Below are positions 55,815 through 64,000 of a stretch of DNA of 64,000 nucleotides, one piece after another. This DNA is from Rhodobacter ferrooxidans (GTDB lineage Bacteria; Pseudomonadota; Alphaproteobacteria; Rhodobacterales; Rhodobacteraceae), in the NCBI RefSeq assembly GCF_000176015.1, contig NZ_ACYY01000002.1, positions 124,001-188,000 of the forward strand. Direction: 5' to 3'. A model generated the notes under the pieces. The model saw only the letters and a list, made by a program, of their open reading frames with translations. It ran no database searches and was not told the origin of the DNA. Position numbers and translations under genes: made by a program. Every line of letters begins with the position of its first letter. The stretch's first letter is position 1.

Positions 55815-57122
55815 TTATTCTGCCGGAATCGCAATCGGGCGTTGGCTGCGCCGGGTTTGCCGCGCGGGTTTCAGATAGCGCGCATAGCCAAGATCCGACA
55901 TGTCGATCTCGGTCCGGCGGTCCGACACCAGATCAGCCAGCGCCCGGCCGGAACCGGCCGACATCGTCCAGCCCAATGTGCCATGGCCGGTGTTCAGAAA
56001 CAGGTTGGGCAGCGTGGTGCGACCGATGATCGGCGTGCCATCGGGGGTCATCGGACGGTGGCCGCACCAGAATTGCGCCTGGCTTTGGTCGCCCGCGCCA
56101 CCGAACAGGTCTTCGACCGAATGTTGCAACGTCTCGCGCCGGCGGGGCGACAGCGAGGCGTCAAAACCCGCAAGTTCAGCCATGCCGCCCACACGGATGC
56201 GGTCGCCCAGACGGGTGATGGCGATCTTGTGGGTTTCATCCATCACGGTCGAGACCGGGGCCCGGCTTTCATCAAGGATCGGCACGGTGATCGAGTAACC
56301 CTTCAGCGGATAGACCGGCAGGCGCAGGCCCAGTGGTGCCACCAGCGCCGGTGAATGGCTGCCCAGCGCCACCACGAAACTGTCGGCGGTGATGCGACCC
56401 AGACTGGTGCGGACAGCGGCGATGCGGCCTCCCTCGGCCTCCAGCCCGTCGATCGACACGCCATAGCGGAAGGTCACGCCGGCGGCCTCGGCCATGCTGG
56501 CCAGCGCGGAGGTGAACTTGAAGCAATCGCCGGTTTCGTCGCCGGGCAGGCGCAGGCCACCGGCAATCTTGTGGCGGGCATTGGCAAGGCCGGGTTCGGC
56601 GGCCACGCAGGCAGCGGCGTCCAGCACTTCGAACGGCACGCCGTCGGCGCGCAGCACGTCGATATCCTTGCCCGCGGCATCGACCTGTTTCTGGGTGCGG
56701 AACACTTGCAGCGTGCCCTGCGTGCGTTCGTCATAGCGGATGCCGGTTTCAGCCCGCAACTCGATCAGGCAGTCGCGCGAATACTCGGCCAGACGAACCA
56801 TGCGGCTTTTGTTGATCGCATAGGCCTGCGCGGTGCAGTTGGCCAGCATTTGCGCCATCCAGCGAACCTTGGCCGGATCAGGGCGCGGTTGGATGATCAG
56901 GGGCGCGTGCCGCATGAACATCCACTTGAACGCCTTCATCGGGATGCCCGGCGCCGCCCAGGGCGCGGCATAGCCGGGCGAGATCTCGCCAGCATTGGCG
57001 AAGCTGGTTTCCAGTGCCGGTCCGGTCTGACGGTCGATCACCGTGACCTCGTGCCCTGCCTTGGCCAGATACCAGGCCGAGGTCACACCGATCACACCGG
57101 CTCCGAGAATCACGATCCGCAT
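55815..57122 (-). CDS. dadA: D-amino acid dehydrogenase
   Basis: 435-residue FAD enzyme that oxidises D-amino acids (mainly D-alanine) to keto acids with electrons going to the respiratory chain. FAD-binding [57 protein letters not shown] and [21 protein letters not shown] match DadA. Usually paired with alanine racemase (dadX), which is not next to it here. Upstream lies an Lrp-like inverted repeat, suggesting control by an alanine-responsive regulator. Confidence 0.92.
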   Translation of the reverse strand: MRIVILGAGVIGVTSAWYLAKAGHEVTVIDRQTGPALETSFANAGEISPGYAAPWAAPGIPMKAFKWMFMRHAPLIIQPRPDPAKVRWMAQMLANCTAQAYAINKSRMVRLAEYSRDCLIELRAETGIRYDERTQGTLQVFRTQKQVDAAGKDIDVLRADGVPFEVLDAAACVAAEPGLANARHKIAGGLRLPGDETGDCFKFTSALASMAEAAGVTFRYGVSIDGLEAEGGRIAAVRTSLGRITADSFVVALGSHSPALVAPLGLRLPVYPLKGYSITVPILDESRAPVSTVMDETHKIAITRLGDRIRVGGMAELAGFDASLSPRRRETLQHSVEDLFGGAGDQSQAQFWCGHRPMTPDGTPIIGRTTLPNLFLNTGHGTLGWTMSAGSGRALADLVSDRRTEIDMSDLGYARYLKPARQTRRSQRPIAIPAE

Positions 57123-57207
57123 GGCAACCTCTTCTATTCGCGTTCGCAGAAGAATGGCCGAAATGACGCGGGATTTCTTGGGGATTTCGGGCTAAAAACA
57201 GTCATTA

Positions 57208-57226
57208 TATCGAAGAAGATTCGATA
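57208..57226. promoter_or_regulatory. inverted repeat upstream of dadA (Lrp/DadR-type site candidate)
   Basis: TATCGAA (57208-57214) / TTCGATA (57220-57226) with a 5-base spacer, 86 bases before the dadA start, in an AT-rich region that also contains a second half-site GAAATCTTCGA (57246-57256). Lrp-family regulators recognise such sites; no regulator is encoded here. Confidence 0.4.
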
Positions 57227-57312
57227 AAATGTGCAAATCATAGTGGAAATCTTCGACATAAAGTGAAATGGCCGCAGATCACACCAGGGTAATCGGGGGC
57301 TGATCCGATAGG

Positions 57313-57345
57313 AAAAGGCCCCGGCGTTTCCACCGGGGCCTTTTT
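57313..57345 (-). terminator. rho-independent terminator of pnp
   Basis: Stem GGCCCCGG (57317-57324) / CCGGGGCC (57333-57340), with AAAA before and TTTTT after; on the minus strand the TTTT tail (57313-57316) follows the stem. It lies 19 bases past the pnp stop. Confidence 0.88.
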
Positions 57346-57363
57346 GCCGTTGCTACCGGAAGC

Positions 57364-59499
57364 TTACGCCTCTTCGGTCTTGGCCTCGGTGATCTCGGCC
57401 CCGGTTTCCTGATCGACCATCTTCATGCCAAGGCGCACCTTGCCGCGGTCGTCAAAGCCCAGCAGCTTCACTTTCACTTCCTGGCCTTCCTTCAGGTATT
57501 CGTTCGGGTGCTGCAGCCGCTTGGAGGCGATCTGCGACACATGAACCAACCCGTCACGCTTGCCGAAGAAGTTCACGAAAGCGCCGAAATCGACCAGTTT
57601 CACCACGCGGCCGGTGTAGATCTGCCCGATTTCCGGCTCGGCCACGATCGACCAGATCAGGTCGTAGGCCTTCTTGATGGCTTCCGCCGAGGAGGACGCG
57701 ATCTTGATCACGCCGTCGTCGTTGATATCGACCTTGGCACCCGAAAGTTCCACGATCTCGCGGATCACCTTGCCGCCCGAACCGATCACTTCGCGGATCT
57801 TGTCGGTGGGGATGGTCAGCGTTTCGATCTTCGGCGCATAGGCGCTGAAGGCTTGCGGCCCGGTCAGTGCCTTGGACATTTCGCCCAGGATGTGCAGACG
57901 GCCGTCCTTGGCCTGCGCCAAAGCCTGCTCCATGATCGCGGGCGTGATGCCGGCAATCTTGATGTCCATCTGCAGCGAGGTGATGCCGTTCTCGGTGCCG
58001 GCCACCTTGAAATCCATGTCTCCGAGGTGATCCTCGTCGCCAAGAATGTCGGTCAGCACGGCAAAGCGGCCGTCGTCTTCCAGGATCAGACCCATGGCCA
58101 CACCGGCCACCGGGGCTTTCAGCGGCACGCCCGCATCCATCATCGACAGCGAGCCGCCGCAGACCGACGCCATCGACGAAGAGCCGTTGGATTCGGTGAT
58201 CTCCGACACGACGCGGATGGTATAGGGGAACTCGGTCGCCGGCGGCAGAACCGCTTGCAGCGCCCGCCAGGCCAGCTTGCCATGGCCAATCTCGCGCCGA
58301 CCGGGCGGGCCAAAGCGGCCCACTTCGCCAACCGAATAGGGCGGGAAGTTGTAGTGCAGCAGGAAGTTCGACCGGCTGTTGCCGTGCAGCGCGTCGATGA
58401 TCTGCTCATCCTCGCCGGTGCCCAGCGTGGTGATCACCAGGCCTTGGGTTTCACCGCGGGTGAACAGCGCCGAACCATGGGTGCGCGGCAGGATGCCGGT
58501 TTCCGAGGTGATCGGCCGCACCGTCTTGTTGTCGCGCCCGTCGATGCGTGCACCACCGTTGATGATGTCGCCACGCAGGATCGAGCTTTCCAGCTTCTTG
58601 ATCGCAGAACCAAGGTTCTCGTCGGCCTTCTGCTCGTCGGTCAGCGCCGCCTTGATCGCCGCCGAGGCAGCGTCGATGGCGTTGGTGCGGTCCTGCTTGT
58701 CGCGGATGGCGAAAGCGGCACGCATCTGGGTTTCGCCCGCAGCTTTCACCGCGGCATACAGCGCCGAATAGTCCGGCGGCGCAAAGTCGAAGGGTTCCTT
58801 GGCGCAGTCTTCAGCGAAGTCGAGGATCAGGTCGATCACCGGCTGCATCGCTTCATGGCCGAATTTCACGGCGCCCAGCATCTCGTCTTCCGACAGCTCG
58901 TAAGCTTCGGATTCGACCATCATCACCGCGTCCTTGGTGCCGGCGATGACCAGATCCAGCCGCTGCTCGGGGTTTTCGCGCAGCTTCTGCATGTCTTCGA
59001 CATCGGGGTTCAGCACATAGGCGCCTTTGGAGAAACCGACGCGGGCAGCCCCGATCGGCCCCATGAACGGCACGCCGGAAATGGTCAGCGCGGCAGAGGC
59101 CGCGATCATCGCCAGGATGTCGGGCTCGTTCACCAGGTCATGCGACAGCACGGTGACGATCAGCAGCACTTCGTTCTTGAAGCCATCGACGAACAGCGGC
59201 CGGATCGGACGGTCGATCAGCCGCGAGGTCAGGGTTTCCTTTTCCGACGGGCGGGCTTCACGCTTGAAAAAGCCGCCGGGCACTTTGCCGGCCGCGTAGT
59301 AGCGTTCCTGGTAATGCACGGTCAGCGGGAAGAAATCCTGCCCCGGTTTCGCCGTCTTGGCGAAGGTCACGTTGGCCATGACGCTGGTTTCGCCCAGAGT
59401 GGCGATCACCGAGCCGTCGGCCTGACGGGCAACCTTGCCCGTTTCGAGGGTCAGCGTCTCGCCGCCCCATTGGATCGATTTCCGTGTAACGTTGAACAT
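57364..59499 (-). CDS. pnp: polynucleotide phosphorylase
   Basis: 711-residue phosphorolytic 3'-5' exoribonuclease and core degradosome component. Two RNase PH domains (N-terminal [28 protein letters not shown]; second with [14 protein letters not shown] and [15 protein letters not shown]), then a KH domain [10 protein letters not shown] and S1 domain [32 protein letters not shown] 59499 follows AGGATAGAG. It is downstream of rpsO, separated by the rpsO terminator and a leader hairpin, the classical rpsO-pnp order. Confidence 0.97.
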   Translation of the reverse strand: MFNVTRKSIQWGGETLTLETGKVARQADGSVIATLGETSVMANVTFAKTAKPGQDFFPLTVHYQERYYAAGKVPGGFFKREARPSEKETLTSRLIDRPIRPLFVDGFKNEVLLIVTVLSHDLVNEPDILAMIAASAALTISGVPFMGPIGAARVGFSKGAYVLNPDVEDMQKLRENPEQRLDLVIAGTKDAVMMVESEAYELSEDEMLGAVKFGHEAMQPVIDLILDFAEDCAKEPFDFAPPDYSALYAAVKAAGETQMRAAFAIRDKQDRTNAIDAASAAIKAALTDEQKADENLGSAIKKLESSILRGDIINGGARIDGRDNKTVRPITSETGILPRTHGSALFTRGETQGLVITTLGTGEDEQIIDALHGNSRSNFLLHYNFPPYSVGEVGRFGPPGRREIGHGKLAWRALQAVLPPATEFPYTIRVVSEITESNGSSSMASVCGGSLSMMDAGVPLKAPVAGVAMGLILEDDGRFAVLTDILGDEDHLGDMDFKVAGTENGITSLQMDIKIAGITPAIMEQALAQAKDGRLHILGEMSKALTGPQAFSAYAPKIETLTIPTDKIREVIGSGGKVIREIVELSGAKVDINDDGVIKIASSSAEAIKKAYDLIWSIVAEPEIGQIYTGRVVKLVDFGAFVNFFGKRDGLVHVSQIASKRLQHPNEYLKEGQEVKVKLLGFDDRGKVRLGMKMVDQETGAEITEAKTEEA

Positions 59500-59548
59500 T
59501 CTCTATCCTATACTGGTCGGGGGACCCTCCGCCCGGCCTTGTGGTCAT

Positions 59549-59565
59549 ACGGGCGTCCTGCCCGT
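59549..59565 (-). promoter_or_regulatory. hairpin in the pnp leader
   Basis: ACGGGC (59549-59554) / GCCCGT (59560-59565), loop GTCCT, about 50 bases upstream of the pnp start. pnp leaders in other bacteria carry an RNase III/PNPase-dependent autoregulatory stem; this is the only good stem in the 148-base rpsO-pnp gap besides the rpsO terminator. Confidence 0.35.
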
Positions 59566-59614
59566 GGTTCCTGGTGTGACACCCCGCCCCGGAACCCGAG
59601 GGAAGGGCCTTGTG

Positions 59615-59640
59615 AAAAACGCGCCCCGAGGGGCGCGCTT
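59615..59640 (-). terminator. terminator after rpsO
   Basis: CGCGCCCC (59620-59627) pairs with GGGGCGCG (59630-59637); on the minus strand it is followed by TTTTT (59619-59615), 8 bases past the rpsO stop. Confidence 0.85.
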
Positions 59641-59647
59641 TCTTGGT

Positions 59648-59917
59648 TCAGCGACGCAGACCCAGACGCGCGATCAGCGCGGTATAGCGGGCCTCGTCCT
59701 TGCCTTTCAGATAGTCCAGCAGCTTGCGGCGCTGGGCGACCATCATCAACAGGCCGCGCCGGGAATGGTTGTCCTTGCGGTGCATCTTGAAATGTTCGGT
59801 CAGCGTGGCAATGCGCGACGACAGGATGGCAACCTGAACTTCGGGCGACCCGGTGTCGCCTTCCTTGGTTGCGTATTCCGTGATCAGCCGGGCTTTTTCT
59901 TCGACAGTGATCGACAT
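59648..59917 (-). CDS. rpsO: 30S ribosomal protein S15
   Basis: 89-residue S15, a primary 16S rRNA binding protein of the platform. [51 protein letters not shown] is fully canonical (in pieces). CAAGGAGA is 5 bases before ATG 59917. In many alphaproteobacteria the operon is rbfA-truB-rpsO-pnp; here the genes keep the order and strand but are separated by the RTX and DUF1643 genes. Confidence 0.98.
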   Translation of the reverse strand: MSITVEEKARLITEYATKEGDTGSPEVQVAILSSRIATLTEHFKMHRKDNHSRRGLLMMVAQRRKLLDYLKGKDEARYTALIARLGLRR

Positions 59918-60301
59918 CGGGATCTCCTTGAGGTGCGTGTGACGGCGCAGGCCGGGATGTCGTCCAGCGAGGCCCTTGAGGTATCCACCCTGCGGCGGAT
60001 GCGCGCGTATAGGGGAATTTGGCGCAAAAGAAAAGGCATTTCGCCCCGGATCGGTGGTGCAGGGTGCCAGCCCGCGGTTTTTGGATCGCGCACCGACAGG
60101 GGCCGGGCCACCTGTGAGCCGCACAATTGTGGTTTGTTTAACCCTGTATAACGATTCTTCTTTTGCGTGTGTTGCACCCACTGGTTTTTCGCCTCGGCTT
60201 GTGGCATGTTGTTTCTTGTATTTCCTCGTAAACCCAAAAGGTTAACGGAGAATTGGTTAACGCTGGGCAGGGGTGCTGGCGTCGGTTCGGAGGGTTGTGT
60301 G
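59918..60301. other. 384-base divergent promoter region, rpsO / RTX gene
   Basis: Left part: rpsO leader with a probable minus-strand -10 (TATACG) near 60003-60010. Right part (60125-60300) is AT-richer and contains GTTTAACCCTGTATAACG (60133-60150) and two direct copies of GGTTAACG (60240-60247 and 60255-60262, 15 bases apart) just before the RTX gene. No gene seen. Confidence 0.55.
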
Positions 60302-61309
60302 GTGTTTGGGATGCTTGGATTGGTCGGTGCGCTTTTCGCGGGTGCCATCGCGGATGCCTTCATGAGCAGCAAAGGCTCTGATGAAAGTGACGCCGAGTCT
60401 GATGATGCCGCAGCGGATTCGGCGGAAAGCGCCGACACTTCGACAGGCATGATGAACTGGGTTGAAACGGCGTCGGCTCATGGCGAAAGCCCCGATCCCG
60501 TTTCTGACGATCAGGAACTGAACGGCGGCGACGGCAACGACATCCTGACCGGCGATGCGGGCGATGATACCGTCTCGGGCGGGGCGGGCAACGACCAGCT
60601 TGGCGGGCGCGACGGCGATGACAGCATCCTGGGCGGTTCGGGCAGGGATGAGGTTCACGCCGGCGAGGGCAGGGACTTCGTGCGAGGTGGCACGGGTGCC
60701 GATGATTTGCAGGGCGAGGCCGGCAATGACCGGCTGCTGGGTGGTTTTGGTGCCGATTCGCTTTCTGGCCATGACGGAAACGACCGGTTGGCGGGCAATG
60801 CCGGGGCTGACACGCTGTCGGGCGGCTCGGGCAATGACAGGCTGGATGGCGGGGGCGGCGACGACTGGCTGACGGCGGGTTTTGACGACGACGTGCTGGC
60901 CGGCGGTCAGGGCAGCGATACGCTGGATGGCGATTTTGGCAATGACACGCTGTTGGGCTATGTGGCCGGGCAGGTGGATGCCAACGTCGATTACCTGAAC
61001 GGCGGCGAAGGCAATGATCAGCTGATCGTCGGCAATGGTGATGTTGCCACTGGCGGTCAGGGGAATGACGAGTTCCGTCTGGGCGACTGGCTTGATCAGG
61101 GCGACGCGGCGCAGATCCAGGATTACAACGCCGCCGAGGATGACCTTGTGGTGGTCTATGACGCTGCAGCGCATCCCGATCCGCAGATTACCCTGCAACA
61201 GCTGGAAGGTTCGGACGATGTGACCCTGCTGCTGGATGGCTTGCCGCTGGCGGTGGTGCAAGGCGGTGCCGGGCTGACGGCGGCCGAGATTCAGTTGCTG
61301 GCAGCCTGA
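60302..61309 (+). CDS. RTX calcium-binding repeat protein
   Basis: 335-residue acidic protein. An N-terminal hydrophobic stretch GLVGALFAGAIADAFM is followed by a Ser/Asp/Glu-rich linker (about 25-75) and then about 15 nonapeptide repeats of GGxGxDxLx (residues about 78-255), which fold with Ca2+ into a beta roll. The C-terminal 80 residues have DYNAAEDDLVVVYD and LQQLEGSDDVTLLLDGLPLAVVQG, resembling a type I secretion signal region. GTG 60302 is preferred (GGAGGG 7 bases upstream); ATG 60311 is second. No ABC/HlyD/TolC secretion genes are nearby. Surface attachment or matrix role is a guess. Confidence 0.88.
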   Translation: MFGMLGLVGALFAGAIADAFMSSKGSDESDAESDDAAADSAESADTSTGMMNWVETASAHGESPDPVSDDQELNGGDGNDILTGDAGDDTVSGGAGNDQLGGRDGDDSILGGSGRDEVHAGEGRDFVRGGTGADDLQGEAGNDRLLGGFGADSLSGHDGNDRLAGNAGADTLSGGSGNDRLDGGGGDDWLTAGFDDDVLAGGQGSDTLDGDFGNDTLLGYVAGQVDANVDYLNGGEGNDQLIVGNGDVATGGQGNDEFRLGDWLDQGDAAQIQDYNAAEDDLVVVYDAAAHPDPQITLQQLEGSDDVTLLLDGLPLAVVQGGAGLTAAEIQLLAA

Positions 61310-61818
61310 GCCTGGACCCAAAGCTGCGGCTGGCAGTCGTAACCGATATACAGCGGATGCTTGGGGTGGCCCGCCTGGCTGAGGCCAAGGTGGTGCAGCG
61401 GCTGTCCAATGGCGCGCAACAGCGCCTCGACCGCGGCACCCCTGCCCAGATGCGCGCCATGGGTGCCCCAGGCGCAGATGATGCTGTCGGCCCAGACTGC
61501 ACTTTCGCAAATCGCCGCGTCATTGCCGGGGCCAACCGGATCGGCCTGCGCCCGCATCACCTTGGGGTCGGTGGCGCGAAAGGCGAAGATGTTGGTCACC
61601 CGAAACGCCCCGAACCCCAGCGCCCGCGCCCGCCGCTCGCAGCGTTCCACTGTCGGGTCGTTCTGCACTTCGGTCGCGGTCGAGGGGTTCAGCATCACGA
61701 ACAGCACCCTCGGCCCCGCCGGGTTCCACACCCTTGTCAGCAGATAGCGGTAGGCCTCGCAGGGCGAATACACCGCGACGCTGGCGGCATCGGCCTTCTG
61801 GTGGCTGCGGGTGATCAT
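61291..61818 (-). CDS. DUF1643 protein
   Basis: 175-residue DUF1643 family protein, function unknown. PRVLFVMLNPSTATEVQNDPTVERC is the family signature, then RVTNIFAFRATDPKVM and ICAWGTHGAHLGRG. Such proteins are scattered in bacteria and phages and have been guessed to act on nucleic acids. ATG 61818 chosen; the extension to 61887 would run into the repeat element. The last 19 bases overlap the 3' end of the convergent RTX gene. Confidence 0.88.
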   Translation of the reverse strand: MITRSHQKADAASVAVYSPCEAYRYLLTRVWNPAGPRVLFVMLNPSTATEVQNDPTVERCERRARALGFGAFRVTNIFAFRATDPKVMRAQADPVGPGNDAAICESAVWADSIICAWGTHGAHLGRGAAVEALLRAIGQPLHHLGLSQAGHPKHPLYIGYDCQPQLWVQAQAASN

Positions 61819-61848
61819 GCCTTGGGCCTTGCAGGTTGAAAGGGAGGA

Positions 61849-61927
61849 GCCTCCGGCGGGGATATTTAAGCAAAGGAGAATGGGCAAGGCAGGGTTTCTT
61901 CTCTACGCAAATATCCCCGCCGGAGGC
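61849..61927. repeat. two ATATTTG elements in inverted orientation (copies 6 and 7)
   Basis: GCCTCCGGCGGGGATATTT (61849-61867) and its exact reverse complement (61909-61927): a 19-base perfect inverted repeat around a 41-base spacer. The left copy continues AAGCAAAGGAGAATG. It lies between the DUF1643 start and the truB stop. Confidence 0.85.
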
Positions 61928-61947
61928 ATCCGCCGCATGGTCCCGGA

Positions 61948-62853
61948 TCAGCGGTTGAACACCCGGGTGGGATGCAATTCACCCGCCTTGTAAGTGCCGA
62001 CGGCCACCGCCTGCCCCTGATAGCTGGCCCAGGCCTCGTCGCCATATCCGGCGTCGGACGCCATCACCATGCCGGGATTGCCGTTGCGCAGCCGGGCGGC
62101 ACCTTCGGCGGTGGCGGGCAGTTCGGGCAGGTCGGCAAGGCCGATTTCCAGCGGCAGAAGCCAGGCGTCCAGCGCCTCGGTCTTTGCCAATTCGTCCAGC
62201 GTTGTCAAACTGATACCCTGTTCGGCATCGAATGGGCCGGACCAGGTGCGGCGCAGATGCTCCACATGGCCAAGGCAGCCCAGCGCGGCGCCCAGATCGC
62301 GGGCGATGGCACGCACGTAACCGCCCTTGCCGCAGACCATTTCCAGATCGACATGGTCGGCATCGGGACGGCCGGTCATCTCCAGGCTTTCCACCCACAG
62401 GGCGCGCGCGGCGATATCAAACTCCTCGCCATCGCGGGCCAGCGCATAGGCGCGTTCGCCGTCGATCTTCACCGCCGAAAACTGCGGCGGGATCTGCATG
62501 ATCTCGCCGCGAAACTGCGCCAGCGCCGCAATGATCTGCGCATCGGTCGGGCGCAGCGCCGAGGTGGCGATCACCTCGCCCTCGGCGTCATCGGTGTTGG
62601 TGGCCGCCCCCAGCGTCACCCGGAAACGGTAGCATTTCAGCGCGTCGGTGATGTAGGGCACGGTCTTGGTGGCCTCGCCCAAAGCCACCGCCAGCACGCC
62701 GGTCGCCGCCGGATCAAGGGTGCCCGCATGCCCGGCCTTGGCGGCGTTGAAGGCCCATTTCACCTTGTTGACCACCGTGGTCGAGCCGATGCCTGCGGGT
62801 TTATCGACCACCAGCCAACCCGAAATTGCCCGTCCCTTGGGTTTGCGCGCCAT
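61948..62853 (-). CDS. truB: tRNA pseudouridine(55) synthase
   Basis: 301-residue TruB making pseudouridine 55 in the T loop of all tRNAs. [27 protein letters not shown] opens it in pieces; catalytic Asp is in [20 protein letters not shown], then [38 protein letters not shown] and the C-terminal PUA-like domain. Downstream of rbfA on the same strand, with the phosphodiester glycosidase gene placed between them. Confidence 0.97.
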   Translation of the reverse strand: MARKPKGRAISGWLVVDKPAGIGSTTVVNKVKWAFNAAKAGHAGTLDPAATGVLAVALGEATKTVPYITDALKCYRFRVTLGAATNTDDAEGEVIATSALRPTDAQIIAALAQFRGEIMQIPPQFSAVKIDGERAYALARDGEEFDIAARALWVESLEMTGRPDADHVDLEMVCGKGGYVRAIARDLGAALGCLGHVEHLRRTWSGPFDAEQGISLTTLDELAKTEALDAWLLPLEIGLADLPELPATAEGAARLRNGNPGMVMASDAGYGDEAWASYQGQAVAVGTYKAGELHPTRVFNR

Positions 62854-62904
62854 GATCTGCCTTCCGTTGCGAAGCCCGGGTGCTAGCGAAGCCGCGGGGT
62901 GCCG

Positions 62905-63642
62905 TCAACCGGCGGGCACCACGGTGCCGACAATCGGCCCCATCGGCAGGCCCCCGTCATGCCTGCCCAATTCCGGCGCATAAAGCCGCGAGATGTTGCC
63001 GTCGAAGTAAAGCGCGTTGGGCAGGTTCAGCCCGTCGCGGAACAGCCGGGCGAATTCGTGGAAGGTCACCGGCTGGTTCGAGATTGCAAACACCGCCGTG
63101 GCACCATCGGCACTGACGCCCACGCCGTTGCGAATATAGCGCGAATCCGAATCCGGCAGGAACCGCGGGTGCAGCGCGCCGTCGATCACCAGCATCGGGC
63201 CGGATTGGCTGGCCTCGCGGCAGGCGGGCGGGTTTTTGGCAAAGTGGCGCGATTCGATCACCGCAAAATGCTCGGTGATGCACAGCACGCCATTGGGGCG
63301 CATGCCGAAATTGCCCGGCCCGGCGGCGGTGATCAGCCGACCGCGCTGCGTGCCCTCCTCGATCAGCAGGCCCACCGGGCTGCGATCCGAGTGATACATC
63401 CCGGCGTTCATCGCAAAGCCCAACTGCTGACCGGAGGCCGCAAGGGAGTCGTTCACCTTCAGAAAGCTGCCATAGATCGCACCATCGGCTGCGGTGTGGA
63501 ACAGCCGCAGGTCCGCGCCCGCCTGCACCTCGCAAACCGTGTAGCTGGCACCATCCTGCTCCATGTCGCGGCAGGCCGCCTGCGCCACAGCCGGGGCCAG
63601 CGCCAGAGCGGCGGCCAGAAGGGCGCTACGCCAGCGGGTCAT
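62905..63642 (-). CDS. phosphodiester glycosidase (NAGPA/DUF2233) family, exported
   Basis: 245 residues. A signal peptide (WRSALLAAALALAPAVAQA, cleavage near residue 22) leads to a periplasmic domain of the NAGPA/YigE family: FAMNAGMYHSDRSPVGLLIEEG, GNFGMRPNGVL, SGPMLVIDGALHP, RNGVGVSADGATAVFAISN and LPNALYFDGNISRLY. Family members remove sugar phosphodiesters or act on cell-wall glycans; the substrate here is unknown. ATG 63642 overlaps the last 17 bases of rbfA, so it is co-translated with a ribosome assembly factor. Confidence 0.87.
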   Translation of the reverse strand: MTRWRSALLAAALALAPAVAQAACRDMEQDGASYTVCEVQAGADLRLFHTAADGAIYGSFLKVNDSLAASGQQLGFAMNAGMYHSDRSPVGLLIEEGTQRGRLITAAGPGNFGMRPNGVLCITEHFAVIESRHFAKNPPACREASQSGPMLVIDGALHPRFLPDSDSRYIRNGVGVSADGATAVFAISNQPVTFHEFARLFRDGLNLPNALYFDGNISRLYAPELGRHDGGLPMGPIVGTVVPAG

Positions 63643-64000
63643 CCGCGTCCGGCTTTGCGGCAATGTCGCGCTGCACCACTTCGTTGGCAAACAGGCGGCG
63701 GGTTTCCTCGATCCGGTCAAAGGTCTCGTCGGGCAGGAACCGCAGATCGGGGGTGTGTTTCAGCGTCATCTGCTGACCGATGCGGTGGCGCAGGTCGTAT
63801 TTGTTGCGCTTCAACGCGGCAATGGCCGCGGCCACATCTCCGCCACCCAGCGGCATCACATAGGCGGTGGCGATCTTCAGATCATTCGACAGCCGCACTT
63901 CGCCGACGGTGATCGACATGCGGTTCAGTTCGGGGTCGTGAATCTCGCCGCGGTTCAGCAGATCGGAAAGCGTGCGGCGGATCAGTTCGCCGACGCGAAG
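63626..64000 (-). CDS. rbfA: ribosome-binding factor A, 5' end outside window
   Basis: RbfA matures the 16S 5' end and helps in 30S assembly. The 124 residues visible run from LRVGELIRRTLSDLLNRGEI to the stop; MSITVGEVRLSNDLKIATAYVMPLGG is the conserved KH-like core. The first about 15 residues lie outside the window. It would normally be followed by truB; here the glycosidase gene overlaps its end. Confidence 0.95.
   Translation of the reverse strand, partial: LRVGELIRRTLSDLLNRGEIHDPELNRMSITVGEVRLSNDLKIATAYVMPLGGGDVAAAIAALKRNKYDLRHRIGQQMTLKHTPDLRFLPDETFDRIEETRRLFANEVVQRDIAAKPDADDPLA

Noticed and set aside
57508-59790. Long plus-strand open frame antisense to pnp and rpsO
   Set aside because: No domain, no start signals; pnp and rpsO are certain on the other strand.
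60133-60150. A CtrA binding site upstream of the RTX gene
   Set aside because: The TTAA/TAAC spacing does not match the TTAA-N7-TTAAC consensus in either register.

Overview
This is a 64 kb piece of a GC-rich (about 65%) alphaproteobacterial chromosome, most like a member of the Rhodobacteraceae. The evidence is the gene content: a DUF2125 envelope protein, a DUF3576 lipoprotein, a Rhodobacter-type porin, an orphan CenR-type response regulator, a long RibA, and the neighbour orders leuS-lptE-holA and rbfA-truB-rpsO-pnp. Several families of small intergenic palindromes of the kind seen in these genomes also occur. I see no rRNA, tRNA, CRISPR array, transposase or prophage. About 64 protein genes are supported, and two of them are cut by the window edges.

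Layout. 1-4.2 kb: homoprotocatechuate (3,4-dihydroxyphenylacetate) meta-cleavage operon, hpaF-hpaE-hpaD plus a FAH-family hydrolase/isomerase, with a divergent MarR regulator. 4.2-10.4 kb: thioredoxin, CysQ-type phosphatase, PmbA/TldE, GAF protein, DUF2125 protein, and an SDR coupled to a crotonase-fold protein without the usual catalytic glutamates. 10.5-19.4 kb: DEAD-box helicase with a long repeat tail, the leuS-lptE-holA operon, DUF3576 lipoprotein and a highly expressed porin. 19.4-32 kb: PLP homeostasis protein, amylosucrase with a LacI-like operator, L,D-transpeptidase, ribA, cenR, xthA, a thioredoxin/TPR co-chaperone, Lon-N and Trm112 proteins, a ubiquinone-type hydroxylase, amidase and aminotransferase. 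32-42.8 kb: ftsK, an OYE reductase, lolA, a lytic transglycosylase, AEC transporter, hspQ, gamma-glutamyltransferase, an RsbV/RsbW pair, fRMsr and a phosphopantetheinyl transferase.

42.8-49.2 kb is a glycerol locus: an iron-type alcohol dehydrogenase translationally coupled to glpK, then glpD with divergent glpR. Between glpK and glpD lies a 1.26 kb block of about 40-53% GC with one unfamiliar coiled-coil/winged-helix gene and a perfect 24 bp palindrome; this is the clearest accessory insertion. 49.3-57.1 kb: LysE exporter, homocysteine methyltransferase, RluA, a stress-membrane cluster (holin-like, YqjD-like and an overlooked 24-residue membrane peptide), ALDH, GT92, 1-Cys peroxiredoxin and dadA. 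57.3-64 kb: the RNA-metabolism block pnp, rpsO, truB, rbfA (all minus), interrupted by an RTX-repeat protein, a DUF1643 protein and a phosphodiester glycosidase.

The observations most worth following are the low-GC segment that forms the leucine-specific domain of leuS, the low-GC insertion in the glp locus, a recurring ATATTTG intergenic element (seven copies), a second palindrome family placed exactly at stop codons, and several promoters that place the transcription start on the start codon (predicted leaderless mRNAs). I did not find a clear new defence or biosynthetic system.
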